Source: Halovenus carboxidivorans (GTDB taxonomy: Archaea; Halobacteriota; Halobacteria; Halobacteriales; Haloarculaceae). Taken from it: a DNA stretch of 64,000 nucleotides. Every line of letters begins with the position of its first letter. Positions within the stretch are counted from its first letter, which is position 1. Under the pieces are notes generated by a model, which saw only the letters and a program-made list of their open reading frames with translations, was not told the origin of the DNA and did no database searches. This document shows, in pieces, positions 17,905-26,564 of the stretch. The DNA is taken from the NCBI RefSeq assembly GCF_009831575.1, contig NZ_WUUT01000001.1:519345-583344 (forward strand), given 5' to 3'. Made by a program: the position numbers and the translations under genes.

Positions 17905-18192
17905 ATGCGTCACAGTGACAGCAGTTCCCACGGCTGCGGGTTGGACGACGACCCCGAAGAGGCCGCCCAGAAGACGGCGACCGCGACCGGGTTCACCGGG
18001 TCGGTTCTGGGCTCTGTCGGCGGGCCGGTCGGTGCCGCCGTCAACGGACTCGTCTGGGGAACCGCCGGCTACGTCGCCGGCTACGCCGCTGCGAGTGCCA
18101 GACAACACCGACGCGAGGAGTCGGCCCACGCCGACCACGACGAGTCCACCAACCACCGCGACGACCCGAACGGCGACGCTGCGACCGAATAG
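17905..18192 (+). CDS. Glycine-zipper-like small protein, 95 aa
   Basis: A 95-residue protein. A polar N-terminus precedes a Gly/Ala-rich stretch (TGFTGSVLGSVGGPVGAAVNG and AGYVAGYAAA), which resembles a glycine-zipper helical pair that inserts into or lies on membranes. A His/Asp/Glu-rich tail follows. The ATG at 17905 was chosen because the upstream in-frame residues fall within the hairpin region. Its role is unknown. It lies 47 nt upstream of the TYW1 gene. Confidence 0.65.
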   Translation: MRHSDSSSHGCGLDDDPEEAAQKTATATGFTGSVLGSVGGPVGAAVNGLVWGTAGYVAGYAAASARQHRREESAHADHDESTNHRDDPNGDAATE

Positions 18193-18239
18193 CCCCACTA
18201 CCGTGGGTGTTAATTGGATGGACCCTCCTACGGCGATGT

Positions 18240-19214
18240 ATGAGTGACTCGGAAGGCGGCCCGAAACAGGTAGACAACCCCAGCTACCACAGCGACGATC
18301 ACACCGCCGTCCAGACCTGCGGGTGGACGAAAAACGCCCTCCGAGGGGAGGGCAAGTGTTACAAGAATATCTTCTACGGCATCGAGTCCCACCGCTGTGT
18401 CCAGATGACGCCGGTCGTCAAGTGCAACGAACGCTGTGTTTTCTGCTGGCGTGACCACGCCGGCCACGCCTACGAACTCGGTGACGTGGAGTGGGACGAC
18501 CCCGCCGCCGTCGCCGACGCGTCGATCGAACTGCAGCGGAAACTGCTCTCCGGGTTCGGGGGCAACGAGGAGGTCCCTCGCGAGCGGTTCGACGAGGCGA
18601 TGGAACCGCGCCACGTCGCCATCTCGCTGGACGGCGAACCGACGCTGTACCCGTATCTCGACGAACTGATCGAGGAGTTCCACGACCGCGACATCACGAC
18701 CTTTCTCGTCTCGAACGGCACCAGACCAGAGGTGCTCGCCGACTGCGACCCGACTCAACTGTACGTCTCCGTCGACGCCCCGGACCGACAGACCTTCGAG
18801 TCGACGGTCAACGCCGTCGAGGACGACGCCTGGGAGCGACTGATCGAGACTCTCGACGTCCTCTCCGAGAAAGACGAGACCCGGACGGTGATCCGGACGA
18901 CGCTGGTAGACGGCCACAACATGCACCATCCCGAGTGGTACGCGACGATGTGCGAACGCGCCCGAGCGGATTTCGTCGAACTGAAAGCCTACATGCACGT
19001 CGGCCACTCGCGGGGCCGCCTCGACCGCGACTCGATGCCCGACCACGAGGATGTCGTCGCGTTCGCAGAGGAGATGCGGCAGTATCTCCCGCACGACGAA
19101 CTCAAACAGGTGCCCGCCTCCCGGGTTGCGATGCTCGCCCTCGACGACGACACCTGGGTGCCGAAACTGAAGAAAACCTCCGAGTTCTGGGCCCGGGATC
19201 CGCTCGCCGAGTGA
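18240..19214 (+). CDS. taw1: 4-demethylwyosine synthase TYW1 (radical SAM)
   Basis: A 324-residue radical SAM enzyme that makes the tricyclic 4-demethylwyosine on G37 of tRNA-Phe from N1-methylguanosine and pyruvate. The SAM-cluster motif is Cys62-x3-Cys66-x2-Cys69 (KCNERCVFCWRD), and upstream cysteines Cys27, Cys40 and Cys53 can hold the second 4Fe-4S cluster of this family. SLDGEPTLYPYLDELIEEFH is typical. The start at 18240 (MSDSEGG) fits the family. This is the archaeal form without the flavodoxin domain found in eukaryotes. Confidence 0.95.
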   Translation: MSDSEGGPKQVDNPSYHSDDHTAVQTCGWTKNALRGEGKCYKNIFYGIESHRCVQMTPVVKCNERCVFCWRDHAGHAYELGDVEWDDPAAVADASIELQRKLLSGFGGNEEVPRERFDEAMEPRHVAISLDGEPTLYPYLDELIEEFHDRDITTFLVSNGTRPEVLADCDPTQLYVSVDAPDRQTFESTVNAVEDDAWERLIETLDVLSEKDETRTVIRTTLVDGHNMHHPEWYATMCERARADFVELKAYMHVGHSRGRLDRDSMPDHEDVVAFAEEMRQYLPHDELKQVPASRVAMLALDDDTWVPKLKKTSEFWARDPLAE

Positions 19215-19303
19215 ACAGCTATCAGTATCGAAAATTGGACGCTCGGGAACCGTTATACCAGTCTGCGCCGAACCGCTCACAACGACCAGACAGGGGCGCG
19301 ATT

Positions 19304-20584
19304 ATGTCACTCACCAGAACTATCCTGCGAGAGAAGCTCACCCCGGGCGGCTCTACCGACGACCCCGAGGAGGCGGTCCTCGACGCGCTCGACGGCTCCA
19401 TCGAGTCGGGGGAGGAGATCAAATACCAGTTGCCGGGGAAAGGAACGATCGTTCGGGAGCAGGACGGTCAGACACGCGAACGGACCGTGGCGGGTGACGC
19501 AACGGCGCTTGCCGTCGTCACGGATCGGAAACTCGTTTTCGTCCTCGCTGGGCCCGACCAATCCTCGCGGATCGATCTCTCCTACACCGAACTCAAGTCC
19601 GTCGACGCCGACGACGGCCTGTTGCGTTCGACGCTGACCGTCGAGGTCTGGGGTGCCGGCGAGTACCGCTTCGCGATTGCCGACGCCTCCGACCTCGGGG
19701 CCGCAGTCCAGTACCTCCAGCAGTCCAGTGAGTGCTGGGACCGGGTTATCGCGGTCCTGGAGGACGCCGCCGACCGGACCGCGGAGATGGGCGAGCGGAT
19801 CGAGGCGGGGGACCTCGAAGCCGCCAGGGAGAAACGGGAGGCGGCGACGGCCAAGATCGACCGGAGCAGGGAGTATCTCGCCCGGTTCGACATCGAACCG
19901 CCGACCGCCCTGGAGACGAAAATCGCGGCGGCCGAGCGCGAACGCGACCGCACTGAGATCCGCACGCGCATCGCCCGTGCGGAGACACTGATCACCGAGG
20001 GGACGCACTACACCGACGCCAGGGAGTACACGCGGGCCTACCGGAGCTTCTGGTACGCGCGGGATCATCTCGAAACCGCCGCGTCGATCGCGCGCAGCGG
20101 CGACGTGACCGAACCGGCGGAGATCGACGCGAAACTGGAGACCCTCGAAACGCGTCTGTCACACCTCGAAGTCCGACCCAGGGCGCTCGCCCGCCAGGCC
20201 TGCGAGCGGGCCGAAGGGACCGACAAACTGGCCGTCGAGGTCGAGGCCTGGCAGGAGGCCTTCGAGCACTACCGCGATGCGCTGACCGCTGGCTGGGGGA
20301 CCGACCTGGAGTTCTCCGGCGACGTCGAGACGCTTCGCTCCCGGATCGAGACCGTCGTCGGGACGCTGATCGAGCGCCGGGCGGATCTCGCCGCGGATCT
20401 CGAAGCCGAGGGGGACGACTGCCGCGAACGGGATCCGGCGACGGCCCGACGGCGGTACGACGAGGCGCTCGAACAGCTCGAAGCCGCCCTCCAACTCGCC
20501 CGGGAGTTCCGGTCGGGTGACCCCGACGCGCTCGCGACGGACCGGGAGCGGATCGGGGCCAAGCGGTACAACGTCGACGGGTAA
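19304..20584 (+). CDS. Hypothetical protein with PH-like N-terminus and helical repeats
   Basis: A 426-residue soluble protein. Residues 30-150 have the alternating strands of a bacterial PH-like domain ([42 protein letters not shown]), the pattern seen in proteins that read out lipid or protein partners. The rest is long, charged helices (about 150-420) with TPR-like or coiled-coil character. I did not recognise a family. The two CheF genes at the other end of the window have a broadly similar first domain, but I see no closer link. The ATG at 19304 was chosen as the first start after the TYW1 stop. Confidence 0.75.
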   Translation: MSLTRTILREKLTPGGSTDDPEEAVLDALDGSIESGEEIKYQLPGKGTIVREQDGQTRERTVAGDATALAVVTDRKLVFVLAGPDQSSRIDLSYTELKSVDADDGLLRSTLTVEVWGAGEYRFAIADASDLGAAVQYLQQSSECWDRVIAVLEDAADRTAEMGERIEAGDLEAAREKREAATAKIDRSREYLARFDIEPPTALETKIAAAERERDRTEIRTRIARAETLITEGTHYTDAREYTRAYRSFWYARDHLETAASIARSGDVTEPAEIDAKLETLETRLSHLEVRPRALARQACERAEGTDKLAVEVEAWQEAFEHYRDALTAGWGTDLEFSGDVETLRSRIETVVGTLIERRADLAADLEAEGDDCRERDPATARRRYDEALEQLEAALQLAREFRSGDPDALATDRERIGAKRYNVDG

Positions 20585-20634
20585 CCGTCACGCCGACCGC
20601 CAGCCATTTACTGCCAGCCGCCGACCTGTTAGGT

Positions 20635-21146
<512 letters not shown>

Positions 21147-21147
<1 letters not shown>

Positions 21148-21482
21148 TGGCCGACGAGCCGATCGATCCCGCGGAGATCGGCGGTGAGGACGAGCCGCCG
21201 ATCGAGGAGAAGCCGTACAAGATCATCTTCGAGGCGAACAAGTGTATCGGGGCCGGCAAGTGCGCCGAGGTCTCGGAGAACTGGGAGTTGGATCTCTCGA
21301 CGGGCATCGCCAGCCCGAACAGCTACTTCATCGACGACTCCCAACTCGAAGCCAACGTCCGGGCGGCGGAGGTCTGCCCGGCGAAAAAGGACGACGGAGT
21401 CATCCACGTCATCGACCGCGAGAGCGGCGAGGAACTCGCCCCGGACCCCGACGGCGACGGCTCGCTGTCGGTCGACTGGTAG
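21147..21482 (+). CDS. Ferredoxin-like protein with three cysteines (3Fe-4S type)
   Basis: A 111-residue acidic protein. Cysteines are at 33, 39 and 77 (CIGAGKC and EVCPAK), which is the pattern of monocluster ferredoxins with three ligands, suggesting a [3Fe-4S] cluster or a [4Fe-4S] cluster with a non-Cys ligand. A 30-residue acidic N-terminal extension and a 30-residue tail flank the core, as in other haloarchaeal members. It is a likely electron carrier for a monooxygenase or a reductase, but no partner is encoded next to it. Confidence 0.85.
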
Positions 21483-22025
21483 TCAGACCCCGTCGGGGGC
21501 CTCCCACTCCTCGGCCAGCACGCCGTACCGGAGGATGTCCTGATACTCGCCGTCGATAAACGTCGCCTCCCGCCGTCTCCCCTCCTCCCTGAAGCCCAGG
21601 CTCTCCAGTAGGGCCTGTGAGGCGTCGTTGAACTCGAAGACCCGGGCTTCGATCCGGTGACACCCTCGCTGGCTGAACCCGTACTCGGTGAGCAGGGCGG
21701 CGGCGTCCGACCCGTACCCCTGGTTGTGGTGTTCGGGTGCGATCCAGTAGCCCAGTTCTCCGCTCTGGACCGCCCGCTGGTCGAGGTCCAGTCCGACGGT
21801 CCCGACCGCCTCGCCCTCGGCACAGACGAGCAACTGGACCGATCCGTCGTCGCAGACGACGTCCTCGAAAAACTCCCGCTCCTGTTCGGCGTTGACGGGA
21901 TCTGACCGTCCGATTCCCCGCCACACCTCGGGATCGTTGACGTACCGCTGTAGCACGGGGAGATCTTCCTCCTCGATAGTCCGCAGTGTCACCTGTGCTC
22001 CGTCGATAAACGTTGGACCGGGCAT
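21483..22025 (-). CDS. GNAT family N-acetyltransferase (RimJ/RimL-like)
   Basis: A 180-residue acetyltransferase. Its fold starts VTLRTIEEEDLPVLQRYVNDPEV, has the acetyl-CoA-binding stretch ELGYWIAPEHHNQGYGSDAAALL, and ends with RIEARVFEFNDASQALLESLGFREEGRRRE, all as in the RimJ/RimL group that modifies protein N-termini or small amines. It converges on the ferredoxin gene with no gap. The substrate is not deducible. Confidence 0.9.
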   Translation of the reverse strand: MPGPTFIDGAQVTLRTIEEEDLPVLQRYVNDPEVWRGIGRSDPVNAEQEREFFEDVVCDDGSVQLLVCAEGEAVGTVGLDLDQRAVQSGELGYWIAPEHHNQGYGSDAAALLTEYGFSQRGCHRIEARVFEFNDASQALLESLGFREEGRRREATFIDGEYQDILRYGVLAEEWEAPDGV

Positions 22026-22129
22026 GTACCATCCCTCGCGGGCCTGTCAGAAAACGGTAGTGTACGTGTGCTATCACGCCTCACGCTACTGCCGGGGTGA
22101 TTTTTGCCCGCTCGGCCCAACTAGCGGGT

Positions 22130-22804
22130 ATGTGCAGGCAGTTGCGCGAACACGTCTGGTGGATCGATCTGTCGGGTGTCAACGCCTATCTCGTCGACGA
22201 CGACGGTACGTGGACACTTATCGACGCGGGGATGCCGTGGCACCACGAGGAGATCCAGCAGGCCGTCGCGGAGGTGGCAGGATCGATAGCGGCCGTCGAC
22301 CGCGTGCTGCTCACGCACTACGACCTCGATCACGTCGGGGCGCTCGCCCGTCTCGACGGCCTCGACGCTCCGATCTACGTCGGACGGGCCGATTATCCCT
22401 TCCTCGTCGGCCAGCACAAACCGCCGTTGAACAACCACAAGGGCGCGTTCCAGCGAGCCGTCGGCTGGCTCGTCGACTCCCCGGACGGCCCGGTCGAGAC
22501 CATCGAAGACGGCGATCAGATCGGGAGCTTCACCGCACACCACGCGCCGGGGCACACCCCCGGACACACCGTCTACGCGAGTGAAACGCTCTCGACGGGG
22601 ATCCTGGGTGATCTCGTCCGCGAGGACGACGGCGAACTCGTTCCCTCGCCGTACGTCATCAGCTACGATACCGACGACGTTCGTGACTCGCTTCGAGCGC
22701 TGCCGGACGAACTGCCGGCGTTCGAGGCCGCCTGCCAGGGCCACGGCGTGCCGTTCCGCGAGGGCGGGTACGACCGACTCCGGGAGTGTGCGGCCGGGTA
22801 CTAG
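22130..22804 (+). CDS. MBL-fold metallo-hydrolase
   Basis: A 224-residue metallo-beta-lactamase-fold protein. The metal motif is THYDLDHVGA (His-x-Asp-x-Asp-His, a variant of HxHxDH). Later ligands are in HHAPGHTPGHTVY and GILGDLV. It is probably a hydrolase of an unknown small ester or thioester. I chose the ATG at 22130 because the upstream residues are not family-like. It ends in a 4-nt overlap with the minus-strand small gene (CTAG at 22801-22804). Confidence 0.88.
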   Translation: MCRQLREHVWWIDLSGVNAYLVDDDGTWTLIDAGMPWHHEEIQQAVAEVAGSIAAVDRVLLTHYDLDHVGALARLDGLDAPIYVGRADYPFLVGQHKPPLNNHKGAFQRAVGWLVDSPDGPVETIEDGDQIGSFTAHHAPGHTPGHTVYASETLSTGILGDLVREDDGELVPSPYVISYDTDDVRDSLRALPDELPAFEAACQGHGVPFREGGYDRLRECAAGY

Positions 22805-22914
22805 ATCAGCGCCAGCGCGACCGCTCCGGCGAGGACGACGAACAGGAGCGCACCGACGACCAGTATGGCCATGAGCCGTTCGAGGGAGCGCTCGGGGAGG
22901 GGATCGTTCGACAT
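22801..22914 (-). CDS. Small single-span membrane protein, 37 aa
   Basis: A 37-residue protein. A polar start (residues 1-13, SNDPLPERSLERL) is followed by one hydrophobic helix, MAILVVGALLFVVLAGAVAL. It reads cleanly from ATG (22914) to TAG and overlaps the end of the MBL gene by 3 nt. Such tiny membrane proteins are common in haloarchaea; none has a known function here. No family is recognised. Confidence 0.6.
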   Translation of the reverse strand: MSNDPLPERSLERLMAILVVGALLFVVLAGAVALALI

Positions 22915-22998
22915 CGGGTCCGGCTACGGGCCGAGCGGCTAAAACCGCTCGTCCCCGGGAACCCACGGACTTAAGACCGATCGGCGGGCAGTACGACC

Positions 22999-24729
22999 GT
23001 GGAGCCTTCGCGTATCTTCGAGGAGTTCCCCGCCCCCTCCTACCGCGGCGCACAGAAGCAGGCGCTGTCGGACATCAAAGACGCCTTCGAGGCGGGCAAC
23101 GACGTCGTCTTGGTCCGCGCTCCGACCGGCAGCGGGAAGTCCCTGCTCGCCCGCGCCGTCGCGGGGTGTGCCGCCCGCCCGAGCGAGGTCGGTCCGGAGG
23201 AGCCAGTCGGGGCGTTCTACACGACGCCGCAGGTCTCACAGCTAGACGACGTGGCCGGGGATCCGCTGCTCGACGACCTGAATATCATCCGGGGGAAGAA
23301 CAACTACTCCTGTATCCTCCCCGGCGAGACGGACACGCCGGTCAACCAGGCCCCCTGCGCCCGCGAGCGGGAGTTCGACTGCCAGGTCAAACACCGGTGT
23401 CCGTACTTCTCGGACCGATCTATCGCCGCCAACCGCGAGATTGCGGCGATGACGCTCGCGTACTTCATGCAGACCGCGGGCTCGGACGTCTTCGGCCAGC
23501 GCGACGTGGTGGTCATCGACGAGGCCCACGGACTGGGCGACTGGGCGGAGATGTACGCCGCTATCGAACTCGGCCCCTCGACCGTGCCCCCGTGGGACGA
23601 CGTTCGACCCGACGAGATCGACGGACTTGACGATGCCGCCGAGTACGCCGAGTACCTGACGACGATCTGTGACCGGGGGCTGGACTCGCTGCGGGGCAAC
23701 GCCGAACTCTCTCCGGAGGAGGTCCAGAAACGCGACCAACTGACGACGCTTCGGACCGACCTGAACTGGTTTCTGGAGGAGTACCGCGATCCCGACAGCG
23801 CGACGACGTGGGTCGTCGACCAGCACGGCGACGCGGGCGCGCCGGTGACGATCAAGCCGGTCAACCCCGAGCGGTATCTCAAACACACGGTCTGGGACCG
23901 CGGGAAGACGTTCCTCCTGCTGTCGGCGACGATTCTCAGCCGCGACGCCTTCTGCGCCGGCGTCGGCCTCGACACCGACCGCGTCGGGATGGTCGAGGTG
24001 CCGCACACCTTCCCGCTGGAACACCGGCCGCTGTTCGACGTGACCCAGGGGAAGATGACCTACGAACACCGCGAGCAGACACTGCCGAAACTCGCTCGGG
24101 TGCTCGTCCGCCTGATGGCCCACCACCCCGAGGAGAAGGGCCTGGTCCACTGCCACTCATACGCGATCCAGGAGCGACTCGAAACGCTGTTGCAGGAGTT
24201 CGGCGTCGGCGCCCGGATTCGTAGCCACGACCGCGAGGACCGGGACGGCCAACTCGCCGCCTGGCAGCGCAGCGACGACCCGACGGTCTTTCTCTCGGTC
24301 AAGATGGAGGAAGCGCTGGACCTGGAGGGTGATCTCTGCCGCTGGCAACTCCTCTGTAAGGCACCCTATCCCAACACGAACGACTCCCGGGTCGCACGCC
24401 GACTCGAAGACGGCCAGTGGGCGTGGTACTACCGGACGGCGCTTCGGACGGTCATCCAGGCCTGCGGCCGGGTCGTTCGCTCCCCCGACGATTACGGCTA
24501 CACCTACCTCGGTGACAGTTCGCTGCTCGAACTGTTCGAGCGAGCGCGGACGGATATGCCGGACTGGTTTCAGGCACAGGTCGAGGCGATGGAACGACCG
24601 GATCTCCCGGAGTTTTCGCCGGAGGCGGCACGCGGCGAGACGACGACACGGAAACAGCGGACGAGCAGACGATCACGCGAGCAACGAGACGCCGACGATC
24701 ACCCTCTCTCCGACGTCTGGGGCGAGTGA
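22999..24729 (+). CDS. XPD/Rad3/DinG-like ATP-dependent DNA helicase
   Basis: A 576-residue superfamily 2 helicase. Walker A is APTGSGKS (residues 41-48), DEAH is at 174-177, and the later helicase motifs are LLSATIL and GRVVRSPDDYGYTYL. Four cysteines between motifs I and II (Cys105, 120, 128, 134) give the 4Fe-4S cluster of XPD-type helicases. It unwinds DNA 5'-3' in repair or replication. The start is GTG at 22999, and no later ATG would keep the complete N-terminal region. The C-terminal tail is basic (RKQRTSRRSREQR). Confidence 0.92.
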   Translation: MEPSRIFEEFPAPSYRGAQKQALSDIKDAFEAGNDVVLVRAPTGSGKSLLARAVAGCAARPSEVGPEEPVGAFYTTPQVSQLDDVAGDPLLDDLNIIRGKNNYSCILPGETDTPVNQAPCAREREFDCQVKHRCPYFSDRSIAANREIAAMTLAYFMQTAGSDVFGQRDVVVIDEAHGLGDWAEMYAAIELGPSTVPPWDDVRPDEIDGLDDAAEYAEYLTTICDRGLDSLRGNAELSPEEVQKRDQLTTLRTDLNWFLEEYRDPDSATTWVVDQHGDAGAPVTIKPVNPERYLKHTVWDRGKTFLLLSATILSRDAFCAGVGLDTDRVGMVEVPHTFPLEHRPLFDVTQGKMTYEHREQTLPKLARVLVRLMAHHPEEKGLVHCHSYAIQERLETLLQEFGVGARIRSHDREDRDGQLAAWQRSDDPTVFLSVKMEEALDLEGDLCRWQLLCKAPYPNTNDSRVARRLEDGQWAWYYRTALRTVIQACGRVVRSPDDYGYTYLGDSSLLELFERARTDMPDWFQAQVEAMERPDLPEFSPEAARGETTTRKQRTSRRSREQRDADDHPLSDVWGE

Positions 24730-24734
24730 GCGAG

Positions 24735-25466
24735 CTACAGTTCTCGGGCCATCATCACCTCGTCGATGTAGTGGCCGTTGAGTTTGTAGTGGTCCTCTCG
24801 AACCGCCTCGGTCTCGAAGCCGTGGTCCTCCAGGAAGTCGATTGCCGACTGGTTTTTCGCTGGAATCGCGTTGTACAGTTTCTCCAGACCCTGATCGTCG
24901 GCCCAGTCGACGCCGTGTTCGAGCAGGTGGCTTCCGATCCCCTGGCCTCGATACGCCTCCAAGACGCCGAGGGTGAGTTCGGCGGTGTGTTTCAATTTCT
25001 CCAGGTCGACGTGTTTCAGGTGGACCCAGCCGACGACATCACCCTCGACACAGGCGACGAAGAACATCCGCGATTCGATCTCGTTGTGCCGGATGAGCAC
25101 GCCCTCGCTGTCGACGATGTCCGCCACCGTCTCCGCTTTGACGTACTCGCCGCTGCCGATCGCCGCCCGAATCGCCCCGACCAGTCCGGTCAAATCCTCC
25201 TCGCGGGCCTGCCTGATCGTGTAGGAGACCTCTTCGGTCTCGTATTCCTGTCGATCGCCCGCGTCGAAGGCGATCCGCAGTTTTCCGTCGACCTCCTCGA
25301 TGACGTTGTCCCGCTTTAGAATCGCGACGTGGTGGCCGAACTGTCGTTTCTCCATCCCCAGCGCGCGCCGGACGCTCCCCGGGCGCGTCGCCCCCTCTCG
25401 TTCGACGTACTCGTAGACGTCTCGCCTGTCGTCGTGGCTGATCTCCGGTTTCTCTAACGCTTCCAT
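24735..25466 (-). CDS. HTH-GNAT fusion protein (putative regulator/acetyltransferase)
   Basis: A 243-residue protein in two parts. Residues 1-80 look like a winged helix (DVYEYVEREGATRPGSVRRALGMEKRQFGHHVAILKRDNVI). Residues 80-243 are a GNAT acetyltransferase with the acetyl-CoA loop LGVLEAYRGQGIGSHLLE. A 13-bp near-palindrome GGTGTG-T-CATACC (25467-25479) begins one base upstream of the ATG, with a TATA-like AATTAAG at 25491-25497, so it may bind its own promoter (inference). The acetylation target is unknown. Confidence 0.88.
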   Translation of the reverse strand: MEALEKPEISHDDRRDVYEYVEREGATRPGSVRRALGMEKRQFGHHVAILKRDNVIEEVDGKLRIAFDAGDRQEYETEEVSYTIRQAREEDLTGLVGAIRAAIGSGEYVKAETVADIVDSEGVLIRHNEIESRMFFVACVEGDVVGWVHLKHVDLEKLKHTAELTLGVLEAYRGQGIGSHLLEHGVDWADDQGLEKLYNAIPAKNQSAIDFLEDHGFETEAVREDHYKLNGHYIDEVMMAREL

Positions 25467-25479
25467 GGTGTGTCATACC
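25467..25479 (-). promoter_or_regulatory. Candidate operator of the HTH-GNAT gene
   Basis: GGTGTG-T-CATACC, a palindrome with one mismatched pair, directly abuts the start codon of the gene at 24735-25466 and lies downstream of its TATA-like element. A repressor bound here would block initiation. The encoded HTH protein is the simplest candidate. Only one copy was seen. Confidence 0.4.
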
Positions 25480-25563
25480 ACATCATAGTACTTAATTCAT
25501 CCGGCGAAAAATGCCGGCTGTTTGCCGGCCAACGTATTTGTCGGCCCCGCGAGTAGGCTGTCT

Positions 25564-25728
25564 ATGGTCTGTCCACACCTGACCTATCGCGAGGCCGAGA
25601 AGTTCGACACCGAGCGCGCGTACTGTACGATCACCGGGGAGTTCGTCCAGCCGATGCGCGCGGACATCTGCAACGACCGGTACGACCTGGCTCACGACCG
25701 CCACTGTGAGATCTACCGCGAGCAATGA
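25564..25728 (+). CDS. Small Cys/His-rich protein, 54 aa
   Basis: A 54-residue protein with four cysteines (Cys3, Cys21, Cys36, Cys48) and nearby histidines (PHLTY, HDRHCE), which may bind a metal. The ATG at 25564 was chosen, and its stop overlaps the start of the BKACE gene (ATGA at 25725-25728), so the two are translationally coupled. It resembles short proteins repeatedly found in haloarchaea, but no function is known. Confidence 0.78.
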   Translation: MVCPHLTYREAEKFDTERAYCTITGEFVQPMRADICNDRYDLAHDRHCEIYREQ

Positions 25729-26564
25729 GCTACCAGTCGTATCTGGACGGTGATCCGGTGATCGTCACCGCCGCGCTCACCGGCGGCGTCCACGGCAAGG
25801 AGACCTCCCCGCACCTGCCCGAGACGCCCGCGGAGATCGGCGCGGCCGCGGCCGCCGCCGAGGAGGCCGGGGCCGCGGTCGTCCACGTCCACGCCCGCCG
25901 GGACAACGGTGAGCGGTCCTTCTCGACCGAGCGATTTCAGGAGATCGACGACGAGATCCGCGCCCGGACCGGCGATATCATCATCCAGCACTCGACCGGG
26001 GGGACGGGCGCGCCCGCCGATCTGCGCCACCAGCCGCTGCGGACCGGTCCGCCGCCGGAGATGGCCTCGCTCGACATGGGACCGCTGAACCGCTACGATC
26101 ACCTCACCAGCGAGAACACCCGCGGCATGGTCGACGCGCTCCACGAGGAGATGACCGAGCGGGGGATCAAACCCGAACTCGAACTGTTCAACGACGGTCA
26201 CATCAACGAGGCCCACGGACTGCTCGACCGCCGCGACCTGGCGGAGCCGGTCTACGCGACGCTGATCTTCGGCGGCGGCACGCTCACCCGCCCGACCCCG
26301 CCAAACCTGCTCAATTCCGTCGAGAACCTGCCCGACGGTGCGCTGTTCAACACCCTCGGGTTCGGCCCGCACCAACTCCCGTTGACGACGATGGGGATCC
26401 TTCTCGGCGGACACGTCCGGGTCGGCCTCGAAGACAACGTCTACTACGACGACGGCGAACTCGCGACCAACGAGCAGTTGGTCGAACGAACGGTCCGGAT
26501 CGCGGAGGAACTCGGCCGTCCGGTCGCCACGCCCGAGCAGGCCCGCGCCATCCTGGGCCTGTGA
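25725..26564 (+). CDS. BKACE family enzyme (3-keto-5-aminohexanoate cleavage-like)
   Basis: A 279-residue TIM-barrel enzyme of the beta-keto acid cleavage family, which joins acetyl-CoA and a beta-keto acid to give acetoacetate and a CoA thioester. VIVTAALTGGVHGKE, VVHVHARRDNGE (the two zinc-binding His) and QHSTGGTG match the family. The C-terminal GHVRVGLEDNVYYDDGE is also typical. BKACE substrates vary greatly, and lysine fermentation genes are not nearby, so the substrate is unknown. It follows the 54-residue gene with overlapping stop and start, suggesting a functional pair. Confidence 0.93.
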   Translation: MSYQSYLDGDPVIVTAALTGGVHGKETSPHLPETPAEIGAAAAAAEEAGAAVVHVHARRDNGERSFSTERFQEIDDEIRARTGDIIIQHSTGGTGAPADLRHQPLRTGPPPEMASLDMGPLNRYDHLTSENTRGMVDALHEEMTERGIKPELELFNDGHINEAHGLLDRRDLAEPVYATLIFGGGTLTRPTPPNLLNSVENLPDGALFNTLGFGPHQLPLTTMGILLGGHVRVGLEDNVYYDDGELATNEQLVERTVRIAEELGRPVATPEQARAILGL

